35,510 nt of DNA from assembly GCA_050692195.1 (NCBI GenBank), contig JBOGVA010000013.1:1-35510 (forward strand). Reading direction: 5' to 3'. Positions within the stretch are counted from its first letter, which is position 1; each line of letters starts with the position of its first letter. Shown piece after piece: positions 7,293 to 15,177 of this stretch. The translations under genes were made by a program, and so were the position numbers. Below the pieces are notes generated by a model. That model had not been told where the DNA came from. It worked only from the letters and a program-made list of their open reading frames with translations, and made no database searches. This DNA comes from JBOGVA01 sp050692195. GTDB lineage: Bacteria; Actinomycetota; UBA4738.

Positions 7293-9038
7293 GAAACGGG
7301 AACAGAGACGACTTTACCTCCTGATTCCGCCGCGGGACAGCTGGTCGGAATCTCGGAGATAGCGGGCATGGCTGGAGTGGGCAGAGCAGCCGTCGCGAAC
7401 TGGCGGAAGCGCCACACCGATTTCCCCCGTCCGAAGGCCGAGCCGAAGGCCGGTCCCCTCTTCGACCGGGCCGAGGTCGAGGAGTGGCTAGGCAAGAAGA
7501 ACAAGAAAGTCGTCGCCCCTCGGTTGGAGGCGATTTTGTGGGCTGCCGCCGACAAGCTGCGCGGGCACATGGATCCGGCCGAGTACAAGCATGTGGTTCT
7601 CGGTCTCATCTTCCTCAAGTACATCTCCGATGCTTTTGAGGCCCACCGAGTCAAGCTTGCAGCCACGCCCGACGCGAATCCAGAGGATCCCGACGAGTAC
7701 CAGGCCGACACCGTCTTCTGGGTACCACCGGAGGCTCGGTGGGAGCGACTCCGAGCCCGAGCCAAGCAGCCGGAGATCGGAACGCTCGTCGACGACGCGA
7801 TGGTAGCCATCGAGCGTGAGAATCCCAGCCTGAAGGCAGTGCTCCCGAAGGAGTACGCGCGCCCAGCGCTCGACAAGATCCGCCTAGGAGAGCTGATCGA
7901 TCTCATCAGCGGGATCGGTTTCCACGAGGGGGGAGAGCGCGCCCAGGACGTGCTCGGCCGCGTGTATGAGTACTTCCTCGGACAGTTCGCGAGCCGCGAG
8001 GGGAAGAAGGGTGGCGAGTTCTACACGCCTCGATCGGTGGTCCGCCTGCTCGTCGAGATGATCGAGCCCTACTCTGGGCGCGTGTACGACCCCTGCTGTG
8101 GCTCCAGCGGAATGTTCGTACAGTCCGAGGAATTCATCCGTGCACACGGAGGTCAGATGAGCAAGATTTCGATCTTCGGGCAGGAATCGAATCCGACGAC
8201 GTGGCGTCTAGCCAAGATGAACCTGGCCATCCGCGGCATCGAGGCGAACCTCGGTCCCCACCACGGCGACAGCTTCCACATCGACCTGCATCCCGACCTG
8301 AAGGCCGACTTCCTGCTGGCCAATCCTCCGTTCAACGACAGCGACTGGGGAGGCGACCGCCTCCGGGAGGACGCTCGGTGGAAGTACGGAGTACCGCCTG
8401 TGGGCAACGCAAATTTCGCCTGGGTCCAGCACTTCATCCACCACCTTGCACCGACTGGCATCGCAGGGTTCGTGCTGGCGAACGGATCCATGTCCTCCAA
8501 CCAGTCGGGGGAGGGCGAGATCAGGCGGAACATCGTCGAGGCAGATCTCGTCGACTGCATGATTGTGTTGCCCCCCCAGCTCTTCTACGGGACGGCGATT
8601 CCTGCGTGCCTATGGTTCATCGCGAAGGACAAGAGCGGGAAGCCCACGCGAGGCGGCGAACCTCTCCGGGGCCGCCACGGCCAAGCATTGTTCATCGACG
8701 CCCGGAGGATGGGCGTCCTCGTCGACCGAACACACCGGGAGCTAACCGACGAAGAGATCGCGCGGATCGCAAGCACCTACCATGCGTGGCGGGGCGAGAA
8801 GGAGGCCGGCGAGTACGAGGACGTCTCCGGATTCTGCAAGAGCGCAACCCTCGAGGAGATGCGCGCCCACGGTCGCGTCCTGTCTCCGGGGCGATATGTC
8901 GGTGCTGGGGAGGCGGAGGATGACGGCGAGCCCTTCCTCACCAAGATGGAGCGTTTGACCGCGGAGCTTGAAGAGCAGTTTGAGGAGTCACGCCGCCTCG
9001 AGAAGGTCATTCGCGAGGGTCTCGCCTCGTTCAAATGA
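7284..9038 (+). CDS. hsdM: type I restriction-modification methyltransferase subunit with N-terminal HTH
   Basis: N6-adenine DNA methyltransferase of a type I RM system, 584 residues. Residues about 19-72 form a MerR/AlpA-like helix-turn-helix (GISEIAGMAGVGRAAVANW, then FDRAEVEEWLG). The HsdM N-terminal helical domain follows (LEAILWAAADKLRGHM, LGLIFLKYISDAFE). The methylase core has motif I VYDPCCGSSGMF (D269) and catalytic motif IV NPPF (residues 347-350). The C-terminal helices (MERLTAELEEQFEESRRL) should dock on HsdS. ATG 7284 is used because it follows the -10 box directly. Its stop overlaps the hsdS start in ATGA, so translation is coupled. Third codon positions look less GC-rich than in the flanks, consistent with horizontal transfer. 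Confidence 0.96.
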   Translation: MFTETGTETTLPPDSAAGQLVGISEIAGMAGVGRAAVANWRKRHTDFPRPKAEPKAGPLFDRAEVEEWLGKKNKKVVAPRLEAILWAAADKLRGHMDPAEYKHVVLGLIFLKYISDAFEAHRVKLAATPDANPEDPDEYQADTVFWVPPEARWERLRARAKQPEIGTLVDDAMVAIERENPSLKAVLPKEYARPALDKIRLGELIDLISGIGFHEGGERAQDVLGRVYEYFLGQFASREGKKGGEFYTPRSVVRLLVEMIEPYSGRVYDPCCGSSGMFVQSEEFIRAHGGQMSKISIFGQESNPTTWRLAKMNLAIRGIEANLGPHHGDSFHIDLHPDLKADFLLANPPFNDSDWGGDRLREDARWKYGVPPVGNANFAWVQHFIHHLAPTGIAGFVLANGSMSSNQSGEGEIRRNIVEADLVDCMIVLPPQLFYGTAIPACLWFIAKDKSGKPTRGGEPLRGRHGQALFIDARRMGVLVDRTHRELTDEEIARIASTYHAWRGEKEAGEYEDVSGFCKSATLEEMRAHGRVLSPGRYVGAGEAEDDGEPFLTKMERLTAELEEQFEESRRLEKVIREGLASFK

Positions 9039-10387
9039 GCTGCCGAGCTGACCAGGCCACATTACCCCTCGTCGGCACCTTGCCTAGTGGCTGGCGCCTT
9101 GTTCGCTTCGCTGACGTACTCGCAGAACCCACTCGTAATGGCATCTACAAGAGAAAGGAGTTCCACGGTCGAGGGGCCCGAATCGTCAACATGGGGGAGC
9201 TATTCGCCCACTCTCGGTTGGGCGACGTGCCCATGAGGCAGTTGCAGGTCACCGAATCGGAGCTCGAACGATTCTCGATCCAACCCGGTGATCTCCTGTT
9301 CGCACGAAGGTCACTCGTAGCTGAAGGAGCCGGAAAATGTAGCCTCGTCAGGGAGGTGCAGAAGCCCACCGTCTTCGAGTCCTCGATTATCCGCGCCCGT
9401 CCTGCGCCGGACCGTGCCGACTCCCGCTATCTCTTCTACCTCTTCCAGTCGCCTTATGGGAGGTACGCTCTAGGCACCATTCGTCGGCAAGTCGCGGTTG
9501 CCGGGATCACGGGAGCAGATTTGGCTGAACTCCAGATTCCGCTGCCGCCTTTGCGAGTTCAGCGCGAAATAGCTAACGCCCTCGAGAGCATCGACGACAA
9601 GATCGACCTGAACCTCCAGATGACGGAAACGCTCGAGGCGAGCGCGCGAGCGATCTTCAGGAGCTGGTTCGTGGATTTCGATCCCGTCCGCGCAAAGGTG
9701 GAAGGCCGGCAAGCCTCCGGAACGTCCGCCGAAACGACCGCCGTCTTTCCCGGTTCATTGACAGACTCACCGCTGGGGCCGATCCCAGACGGATGGACGG
9801 TTTCGCCGATTGGGGATGCTGTCCGCGTGGTCGGTGGATCCACGCCCAGCACGAGCCAGCCCCGATTCTGGAACGGCTCGATTCCGTTTGCAACTCCAAG
9901 AGACCTCGCCAAACTCGACAGCGCAACCCTGCTGAGGACTGAGCGTTACATCACAGAGGCTGGAGCCGCAAGAATCAGTTCCGGTGTCTTACCAGCAGGG
10001 ACCGTCCTGTTGTCCTCGCGTGCGCCCATAGGGTACCTGGCGCTCGCCGAAGTGCCGGTTGCAGTGAACCAAGGCTTCATCGCCATGATTTGCGAGGGCG
10101 CCCTCCCGAACCACTACGTCATCATGTGGGCTCGGGAGAACCTGGATGTCATAAAGAGCAACGCAGGGGGAACCACTTTCGCCGAGATCAGCAAGAAGAA
10201 CTTCCGACCTATCCCGGTGTTAGTACCCTCTCCCGAAGTCCTGGAGCGTTTCAGGAATCTGGTTAGTCCGATCTTCCATCGCATCCGCGCAGGACTTGAG
10301 GAATCGAGATCGCTGACCGCGATCCGAGACGCGCTTCTGCCCAAACTTGTATCGGGCAGTACGCGGATCGCCACAGCTGAAGGCTAA
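9035..10387 (+). CDS. hsdS: type I restriction-modification specificity subunit
   Basis: Target-recognition subunit of 450 residues with the standard duplicated layout. The first target recognition domain spans about residues 10-160 (LPSGWRLVRFADVL, FSIQPGDLLFARRS). The central conserved helix region spans about 165-230 (LQIPLPPLRVQREIANALES, IFRSWFVDFDPVRAK). The second recognition domain is about 250-415 (IPDGWTVSPIGDAVRVVGGS, VLPAGTVLLSSRAPIGYLA), and the distal helix ends with RDALLPKLVSG. Two different half-sites of a bipartite DNA target are expected but cannot be predicted. ATG 9035 overlaps the hsdM stop by four bases, and DUF6119 starts five bases after its stop. Confidence 0.96.
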   Translation: MSCRADQATLPLVGTLPSGWRLVRFADVLAEPTRNGIYKRKEFHGRGARIVNMGELFAHSRLGDVPMRQLQVTESELERFSIQPGDLLFARRSLVAEGAGKCSLVREVQKPTVFESSIIRARPAPDRADSRYLFYLFQSPYGRYALGTIRRQVAVAGITGADLAELQIPLPPLRVQREIANALESIDDKIDLNLQMTETLEASARAIFRSWFVDFDPVRAKVEGRQASGTSAETTAVFPGSLTDSPLGPIPDGWTVSPIGDAVRVVGGSTPSTSQPRFWNGSIPFATPRDLAKLDSATLLRTERYITEAGAARISSGVLPAGTVLLSSRAPIGYLALAEVPVAVNQGFIAMICEGALPNHYVIMWARENLDVIKSNAGGTTFAEISKKNFRPIPVLVPSPEVLERFRNLVSPIFHRIRAGLEESRSLTAIRDALLPKLVSGSTRIATAEG

Positions 10388-10392
10388 GGGCG

Positions 10393-12003
10393 ATGGCCGC
10401 CCGGAAGAAGGTCCATCAGCTTACGCTTGCCCTTCTAGGGGAGGATATCGAGAATCCTGAAGAGGCACTCCGTGCCGTTTCTGACGGTGACTTCCACGAA
10501 CTGAGACAGGGTCTCCCATTCCGCGGGCGTCTCTTCGTACGCGCTAGGTTCGGTCGGCCGCCCTGGGTCGGTTTCGTTGAGACTGGGACTACAGATGTGA
10601 TCGGAGTCGCCTCTGGGGTGAGGGCGGCTGCAGCGCTTTTCGTCGAAGGAGCGGATCGACTATTCGCTTACCTATTCGGATACGGGAAGAGTCTCTTGCG
10701 ACCCGAGTCCATCGAGCGGGATTTTGGCCTAAAAGTCACCCTGAACTCAGTTGATCCTCTCCGACTAAGGAGCGTTGATGTCCACACACTCGAGGAACTA
10801 ACGCTTCATACCAGTCGACAGGTGAGTCGTGGTTCTTCCTTGGACGCTTTCGGCTTGGATGTTACGAGAGACGTCCTTCGCGCGGTCGCCGGGGAACCGC
10901 GTGACAGAAACATCGCACGGCGCCTGGTGGGAGCCGACATGCTTGGATTCGCGCAGCAGGTGGAATTCGCCGAGCTAGGGAGCAAGTGCGAGGAGATGCT
11001 CGAGCTGTTCGGCCGTACCGACTATCGGGACCACTTCAGCTGGGTCGACAATTTGAGAACAGTTAAGGAGGACGCAACTATCTCGCGGCTTGATGAGCAG
11101 CTCATCAAAGCCCTGCAGGGACCAAAGGATCGACAGCCGCACCTAGCGCCCCCCGAACCTATCGAATGGATTCGAGTCGAGGGATTCACCTACTCCACCG
11201 AGGAAGCGGATGCTGAACCCAAGGCGGACCTCGACCTGGACGACTACCTCCTCACTCTAGAGGATCCATCTGGAGTTTCCGTGGGCGGGTTGAAGCATCA
11301 TCGCATTGGGGTTCACTGGTCCGACGTCTCCGAGAAGGAAGAGCGATGGACCCTCTACGACAGCATCGTGTACGAGACCGAGGATGGAGAAGACCTATAC
11401 GTTCTTACCAACGGGCGCTGGTTCCGCGTAGCTCGGATATTCGCCGAAAAGGTCAAGGAGGATGTCTCAGCCATCCCGGCGGCGGATGTCACCGTTCCCG
11501 AAGCTGTGAAGGGAGAGAACGAGCGAGAGTACAATCAGCGGGTTGCTGATTCCGGGGTCGCAACACTCACAGATCGCTCTCTTCTCCGTCCCACGAGGGC
11601 GACTCAGCCAATCGAGTTCTGTGACCTCGTAACCCCTCGGCGGCAGTTCATCCACGTAAAGAAGTGGTCTCGTTCCGCGACATTGAGTCACCTCTTCGCT
11701 CAGGGCACAGTATCCGGTGAGACTCTTCTGGGGGACGAGGGATTCCGCGTCTCTGTGCGCGAGATGTTGAAATCTGCCGGTCCCCCCTACAACGCAGTGG
11801 TGCCCACCGACAGACCCGTCGCGGCAGACTACGAGATCGTGTACGCAATCATTGGTAAGCCAGGTGGAGCGGCCACATTGCCATTCTTCAGTCAACTTTC
11901 ATTGTCTCAGGCTGCTGACCGTCTCCGACTGCTCGGCTACAAAGTGGCCACCAAGTTCATCGCGGTCGTAGATACCCAGAATCTCTCTACCGGTAGCGGC
12001 TGA
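10393..12003 (+). CDS. DUF6119/TIGR04141-family protein associated with RM
   Basis: A 536-residue protein matching the sporadically distributed DUF6119 (TIGR04141) family: LTLALLGEDIENPEEAL at the N-terminus, FGRPPWVGFV, then the diagnostic LFAYLFGYGKSLLRPESIER, FGLKVTLNSVDP, LEELTLHTSRQVSRGSS and FGLDVTRDVLRAVAGEP. Members often sit in restriction or defence loci; the biochemical function is unknown to me. It starts five bases after hsdS, without an evident Shine-Dalgarno, and probably ends the hsdMS operon. Its 3' end overlaps the 3' end of the reverse-strand 270-residue gene by 17 bases. No catalytic motif can be pointed to with confidence. It may be an effector or sensor linked to the modification complex, but that is inference. 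Confidence 0.85.
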   Translation: MAARKKVHQLTLALLGEDIENPEEALRAVSDGDFHELRQGLPFRGRLFVRARFGRPPWVGFVETGTTDVIGVASGVRAAAALFVEGADRLFAYLFGYGKSLLRPESIERDFGLKVTLNSVDPLRLRSVDVHTLEELTLHTSRQVSRGSSLDAFGLDVTRDVLRAVAGEPRDRNIARRLVGADMLGFAQQVEFAELGSKCEEMLELFGRTDYRDHFSWVDNLRTVKEDATISRLDEQLIKALQGPKDRQPHLAPPEPIEWIRVEGFTYSTEEADAEPKADLDLDDYLLTLEDPSGVSVGGLKHHRIGVHWSDVSEKEERWTLYDSIVYETEDGEDLYVLTNGRWFRVARIFAEKVKEDVSAIPAADVTVPEAVKGENEREYNQRVADSGVATLTDRSLLRPTRATQPIEFCDLVTPRRQFIHVKKWSRSATLSHLFAQGTVSGETLLGDEGFRVSVREMLKSAGPPYNAVVPTDRPVAADYEIVYAIIGKPGGAATLPFFSQLSLSQAADRLRLLGYKVATKFIAVVDTQNLSTGSG

Positions 12004-12799
12004 CGTCGAAGTTCCCAGCGCCAGCGTTGCGCGGATCGATCAGCCAACGTCGATCCCTTACTCCCCAGGCGTCCTCAATCATGCCTCCGAACTGGAATGC
12101 AAGGTTCATCTGCTGGTCGTCATTCGGCCACTCCTCGATCTCAAGGCGGAACTGCAGGTGAGGATCAGGGCAACGCGGTGGCTCACGTGGGGACCAGCCA
12201 TTGAAGTCTCTCCACCCGGCCGCCACGTTGCCGAGCAGAGCATCCTTGGTCTTCACCAGAACGAGGTTAACCTCCCAGGGGCCGCTGACCGCTTCGTAAC
12301 GCGTCACCACGTCGCGGTACAAGTTCAGGGACACCCAAATGCGACCTACAATGGTTGTCAGGAAGAAACCCCGATGCGTCTCTCCTTCCTGTCGGCCTCC
12401 CCATTCCTCCACTCCGTCTTCACCGAGGCCAAACTCCAAACCACCATTTCGGTGGAGGGCTAGATAGTTACGCCAGCTCCATTTGCCGTTTTGCTGGTTG
12501 AATCTGACAGCGGAATGAGCTGTAGGAGTCGACTGGTTACCCCAGGCTGTCGGTGCCGCGCCCTCAAAGGGATTAGGCCGGTTCTCCATCCACCATTCCC
12601 AGAAATCGCCTTCGAAGTGGATTTGAGAATGTTCCGGATCAGCGGGGAGAACAAGAAACCGAACGCCAACATCATCGACGTGCGCCACTAGGCCTCCCTG
12701 TCCAAAGCCCTCCCCGCCAGGATCGCCGAGGCCTATTAGCTCGCGCGTGCGTCGCCAACGGCCCCGGACCATCTCAATTTCCTCGAGGGTCAGCGTCAT
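11987..12799 (-). CDS. uncharacterised partner of the DUF4062 protein
   Basis: A 270-residue cytoplasmic protein that I do not recognise. It is rich in tryptophan (FWEWWMENRP, WSWRNYLALHRNGGLEFGLG, WGVRDRRWLIDP). Strand-like segments such as GVRFLVLPAD, FFLTTIVGRIWVSL and WEVNLVLVKTKDALLG suggest a mixed alpha/beta fold. The start ATG 12799 overlaps the stop of the DUF4062 gene as ATGA, so the two are translationally coupled and very likely act together. The end overlaps the convergent DUF6119 gene by 17 bases. No signal peptide or membrane segment is visible. With DUF4062 upstream it forms a candidate two-gene defence cassette. Confidence 0.75.
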   Translation of the reverse strand: MTLTLEEIEMVRGRWRRTRELIGLGDPGGEGFGQGGLVAHVDDVGVRFLVLPADPEHSQIHFEGDFWEWWMENRPNPFEGAAPTAWGNQSTPTAHSAVRFNQQNGKWSWRNYLALHRNGGLEFGLGEDGVEEWGGRQEGETHRGFFLTTIVGRIWVSLNLYRDVVTRYEAVSGPWEVNLVLVKTKDALLGNVAAGWRDFNGWSPREPPRCPDPHLQFRLEIEEWPNDDQQMNLAFQFGGMIEDAWGVRDRRWLIDPRNAGAGNFDVSRYR

Positions 12800-13893
12800 G
12801 AGCGAAGCCCACGGCGGAGCACCGACAAGAAGTCTTCTCCGAGCGCATCCGTGCTGTGAAGAAGAGCCGCCCGTGGCCTAGTTACCGGAGTTAGAGTCAC
12901 AATCTGCGGGTCGGACACGTGCGGAATTTGCACGGACTGGGGTGACCTTGCATGCTCCTGGCGGGTCCTCCACCCGAGATAACCGGCCCCTTCCAGCGAT
13001 ACCACAGGGAGGACCCCTCTAAGTCGGTGTACCGGGTCGATCCGATCCAGGATCATTCCAGAGATGCGGATGGCTCGGCGCAGTCGCTCGCCCACGTCCT
13101 CTTCGATCAGTACCGGCAGCTCCGTAGCCGTTCGGTCCTCCTGGCGAGCGGGCTGCACGATCCGGACCGAGCCGAGATCGTCGATGAACACCGAAGCATC
13201 GCGTTGTTCGAACGAGAGAAAATGCTCCGCCACACGCGTGTTCGTTCCCTGGGCAGGCGACAGAACGGCCGATGGGCCAACGAGCGTCTCCCTAAGGAGA
13301 TCCCGCTCAAGAGCGGGATCCTCCAGTTCAGTCGGGCGCAACACCGGCTGGCGCGGCCCGCCGACAACGACCAGGGTGAGGCTCGCCGATCCAATCCCGC
13401 GGGAGGCGGGCAGCAGGGCCTGCGCCCGCTCCAGCATCTCCGACTCATCCATCTCGCCGGCCTTACGCGACATCTCGAACTCGTGCAGTGCTCGGACAAC
13501 CGCCTCGCCGAGGTCCTCCGGGGTGGTGAAAGAGGCTGTGGCCATGCCTCCCTGCCACGTCCTGACCTCCTTGATGAATGCCTCCTGAGACGACTCCTTG
13601 TCCACTCCCTGCTGGACCAAGGTGAGGACCGGGCGACGTTCGCGGGCCTCGCGGTACTCCTCGTGTGTCGCCGATAGTCCGGAATCCTGCGGATGCCCGT
13701 ACCTCGGGCCCAAGAGGAGCACCACCACGTCGGCCTCACGCACTCCCGCCAGGCAAGCCTGCTGGGGGGACTCGGCCATGGCCGGGAAGTCCTCAGAGCG
13801 CTTCACCTCGTGCCCGAGCGCCCGGGCCGCGCGAACGGCCGCCTCCCGGAAGGGCTCCATCCCCCCAATCACGGAGCTGACGAACACCCTCAT
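12796..13893 (-). CDS. DUF4062-domain protein
   Basis: A 365-residue protein. Residues 1-110 are a clear DUF4062 domain, a predicted TIR-like or nucleotide-binding Rossmann fold: MRVFVSSVIGGMEPFREAAV, ALGHEVKRSEDFPA, ADVVVLLLGPRYG, LSATHEEYREARERRPVLTL. The remainder (about residues 130-365) is unassigned and may carry the sensing part. DUF4062 domains are frequent in NTPase-linked and defence-associated proteins. ATG 13893 follows a -10 GATAAT by six bases, so the message is leaderless, and operator half-sites overlap its -35 region. The stop overlaps the start of the 270-residue partner by four bases. The gene lies inverted between the two halves of the RM locus. Confidence 0.85.
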   Translation of the reverse strand: MRVFVSSVIGGMEPFREAAVRAARALGHEVKRSEDFPAMAESPQQACLAGVREADVVVLLLGPRYGHPQDSGLSATHEEYREARERRPVLTLVQQGVDKESSQEAFIKEVRTWQGGMATASFTTPEDLGEAVVRALHEFEMSRKAGEMDESEMLERAQALLPASRGIGSASLTLVVVGGPRQPVLRPTELEDPALERDLLRETLVGPSAVLSPAQGTNTRVAEHFLSFEQRDASVFIDDLGSVRIVQPARQEDRTATELPVLIEEDVGERLRRAIRISGMILDRIDPVHRLRGVLPVVSLEGAGYLGWRTRQEHARSPQSVQIPHVSDPQIVTLTPVTRPRAALLHSTDALGEDFLSVLRRGLRS

Positions 13894-13899
13894 GCGCGC

Positions 13900-13968
13900 A
13901 TTATCGCACGTCTCGGGGAGGATTGTTCAGACAAGTGAACAAAATTGTTCAGGGACGAGGAGTATGAT
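13900..13968. promoter_or_regulatory. divergent promoters with TTGTTCAG/GAACAA operator cluster
   Basis: Minus strand: -35 TGAACA (13929-13924), 18 bases, -10 GATAAT (13905-13900), then six bases to the DUF4062 ATG. Plus strand: -10 TATGAT (13963-13968), then six bases to ATPase ATG 13975, with no good -35. Between them lie direct repeats TTGTTCAG at 13923-13930 and 13945-13952 (22 bases apart) and GAACAA at 13937-13942, which forms a perfect 14-base palindrome GAACAA-AA-TTGTTC (13937-13950). One repressor or activator could set both promoters. It does not fit the GAAC-N4-GTTC LexA box because the spacing is six. Confidence 0.7.
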
Positions 13969-13974
13969 AAGTCC

Positions 13975-15177
13975 ATGGCGATCAGACCATACCGCCGGCC
14001 TATCTTCGCCTCGGTGCTGAAGCGTTTGTCGCAGGAGAGAGGCTACATTCAGGTCCTGGCTGGCCCCCGACAGGTAGGCAAGACGACGGTTGCCTACCAA
14101 GTCATGGAAGCCCTGGACCTGCCCTCAGCCCTGGCGTCGGCCGACGATCCCGCGGGGAGAGACGCCGAATGGCTCCTAGGCCAGTGGGAGCAGGGACGTA
14201 CCCGCGCCCGCGGTGCGGGCTCTCGGGGAGCGCTCCTGGTTCTCGACGAAATCCATAAAGTCCCGGGCTGGGCCGATCTCGTCAAGCTCCTGTGGGATGA
14301 GGACACGGCCTCGGGGCTCCCACTTCGGGTGATGCTGCTCGGCTCGGCCCCACTGGCGGTCCGGCGAGGGCTGAGCGAGAGCCTCACTGGCCGGTTCGAG
14401 CTCCTCCGAGTACCCCACTGGACTATGGGCGAGATGCGCGACGCGTTCGGATGGGACCTCGACCAATACGTGTTCTATGGCGGATACCCTGGAGCAGCTC
14501 GGTTGATCGACGACCCCGAGCGCTGGCGTCAATACGTCCAGGACTCGCTCATCGAGACTTCAATCTCCCGCGACATCCTTCTACTCACGCGAGTGAACAA
14601 GCCTGCACTGCTCCGGCAGCTGTTTCGTCTGGCATGCGACTACTCGGGGCAGGTCCTTTCATATCAGAAGATGCTCGGACAACTCCAGGACGCGGGGAAC
14701 GCAACGACACTCGCCAACTATCTCCAACTCCTTCAGGGCGCCGGTATGGTGGCGGGTCTTGAGAAGTTCTCGGGGAGCCGGGTCAGTCAGAGAGCGTCCA
14801 GCCCCAAGCTGGTCGTGCTGAACACTGGGCTGATGACTGCCCGCTCCGGCAAGACCCTGGCGGGGGCTCGGAACGATCCGGAGTTCTGGGGACGCCTGGT
14901 CGAAACAAGCGCGGGTGCTCATCTCGTCAACGGCGCCTGGGGAACTCGTGCAGAGGTTTTCTACTGGCGCGAGGGAAACAAGGAAGTTGACTATGTGCTT
15001 CGCCGTGACCAACACGTGACGGCCCTGGAGGTTACGAGCGGCCGTCGGAAAGGATCACTTTCGGGACTGGGAGCCTTCAGGCGGGCGTTCGAGCCAACAC
15101 GTAGGCTGTTGGTCGGCGGCCAGGGGGTGCCGTTGGAAGAGTTTCTGCTGACTGAAGTGGACGGTATGGTCCGATGA
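13975..15177 (+). CDS. AAA ATPase with DUF4143-type C-terminus
   Basis: A 400-residue ATPase of the AAA_14/DUF4143 type. Walker A is GPRQVGKT (residues 30-37) and Walker B is LLVLDEIH (D91, E92). A helical DNA-binding-like middle contains LLRQLFRLACDYSGQVLSYQ and LANYLQLLQGAGMV. The C-terminal region has the restriction-nuclease-like block EVDYVLRRDQHVTALEV, but the expected catalytic Lys of the E-x-K strand is Thr (EVTS), so nuclease activity is doubtful. ATG 13975 is preferred over TTG 13945 because it directly follows the -10 box. The stop TGA overlaps the hsdR start in ATGA, making the ATPase and HsdR a translationally coupled pair. That suggests a role in controlling or loading HsdR. Confidence 0.9.
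   Translation: MAIRPYRRPIFASVLKRLSQERGYIQVLAGPRQVGKTTVAYQVMEALDLPSALASADDPAGRDAEWLLGQWEQGRTRARGAGSRGALLVLDEIHKVPGWADLVKLLWDEDTASGLPLRVMLLGSAPLAVRRGLSESLTGRFELLRVPHWTMGEMRDAFGWDLDQYVFYGGYPGAARLIDDPERWRQYVQDSLIETSISRDILLLTRVNKPALLRQLFRLACDYSGQVLSYQKMLGQLQDAGNATTLANYLQLLQGAGMVAGLEKFSGSRVSQRASSPKLVVLNTGLMTARSGKTLAGARNDPEFWGRLVETSAGAHLVNGAWGTRAEVFYWREGNKEVDYVLRRDQHVTALEVTSGRRKGSLSGLGAFRRAFEPTRRLLVGGQGVPLEEFLLTEVDGMVR

Noticed and set aside
13937..13950. LexA (SOS) box at GAACAA-AA-TTGTTC
   Set aside because: GAAC and GTTC are six bases apart, whereas the Gram-positive LexA box has four; the direct repeat context also suggests another regulator.
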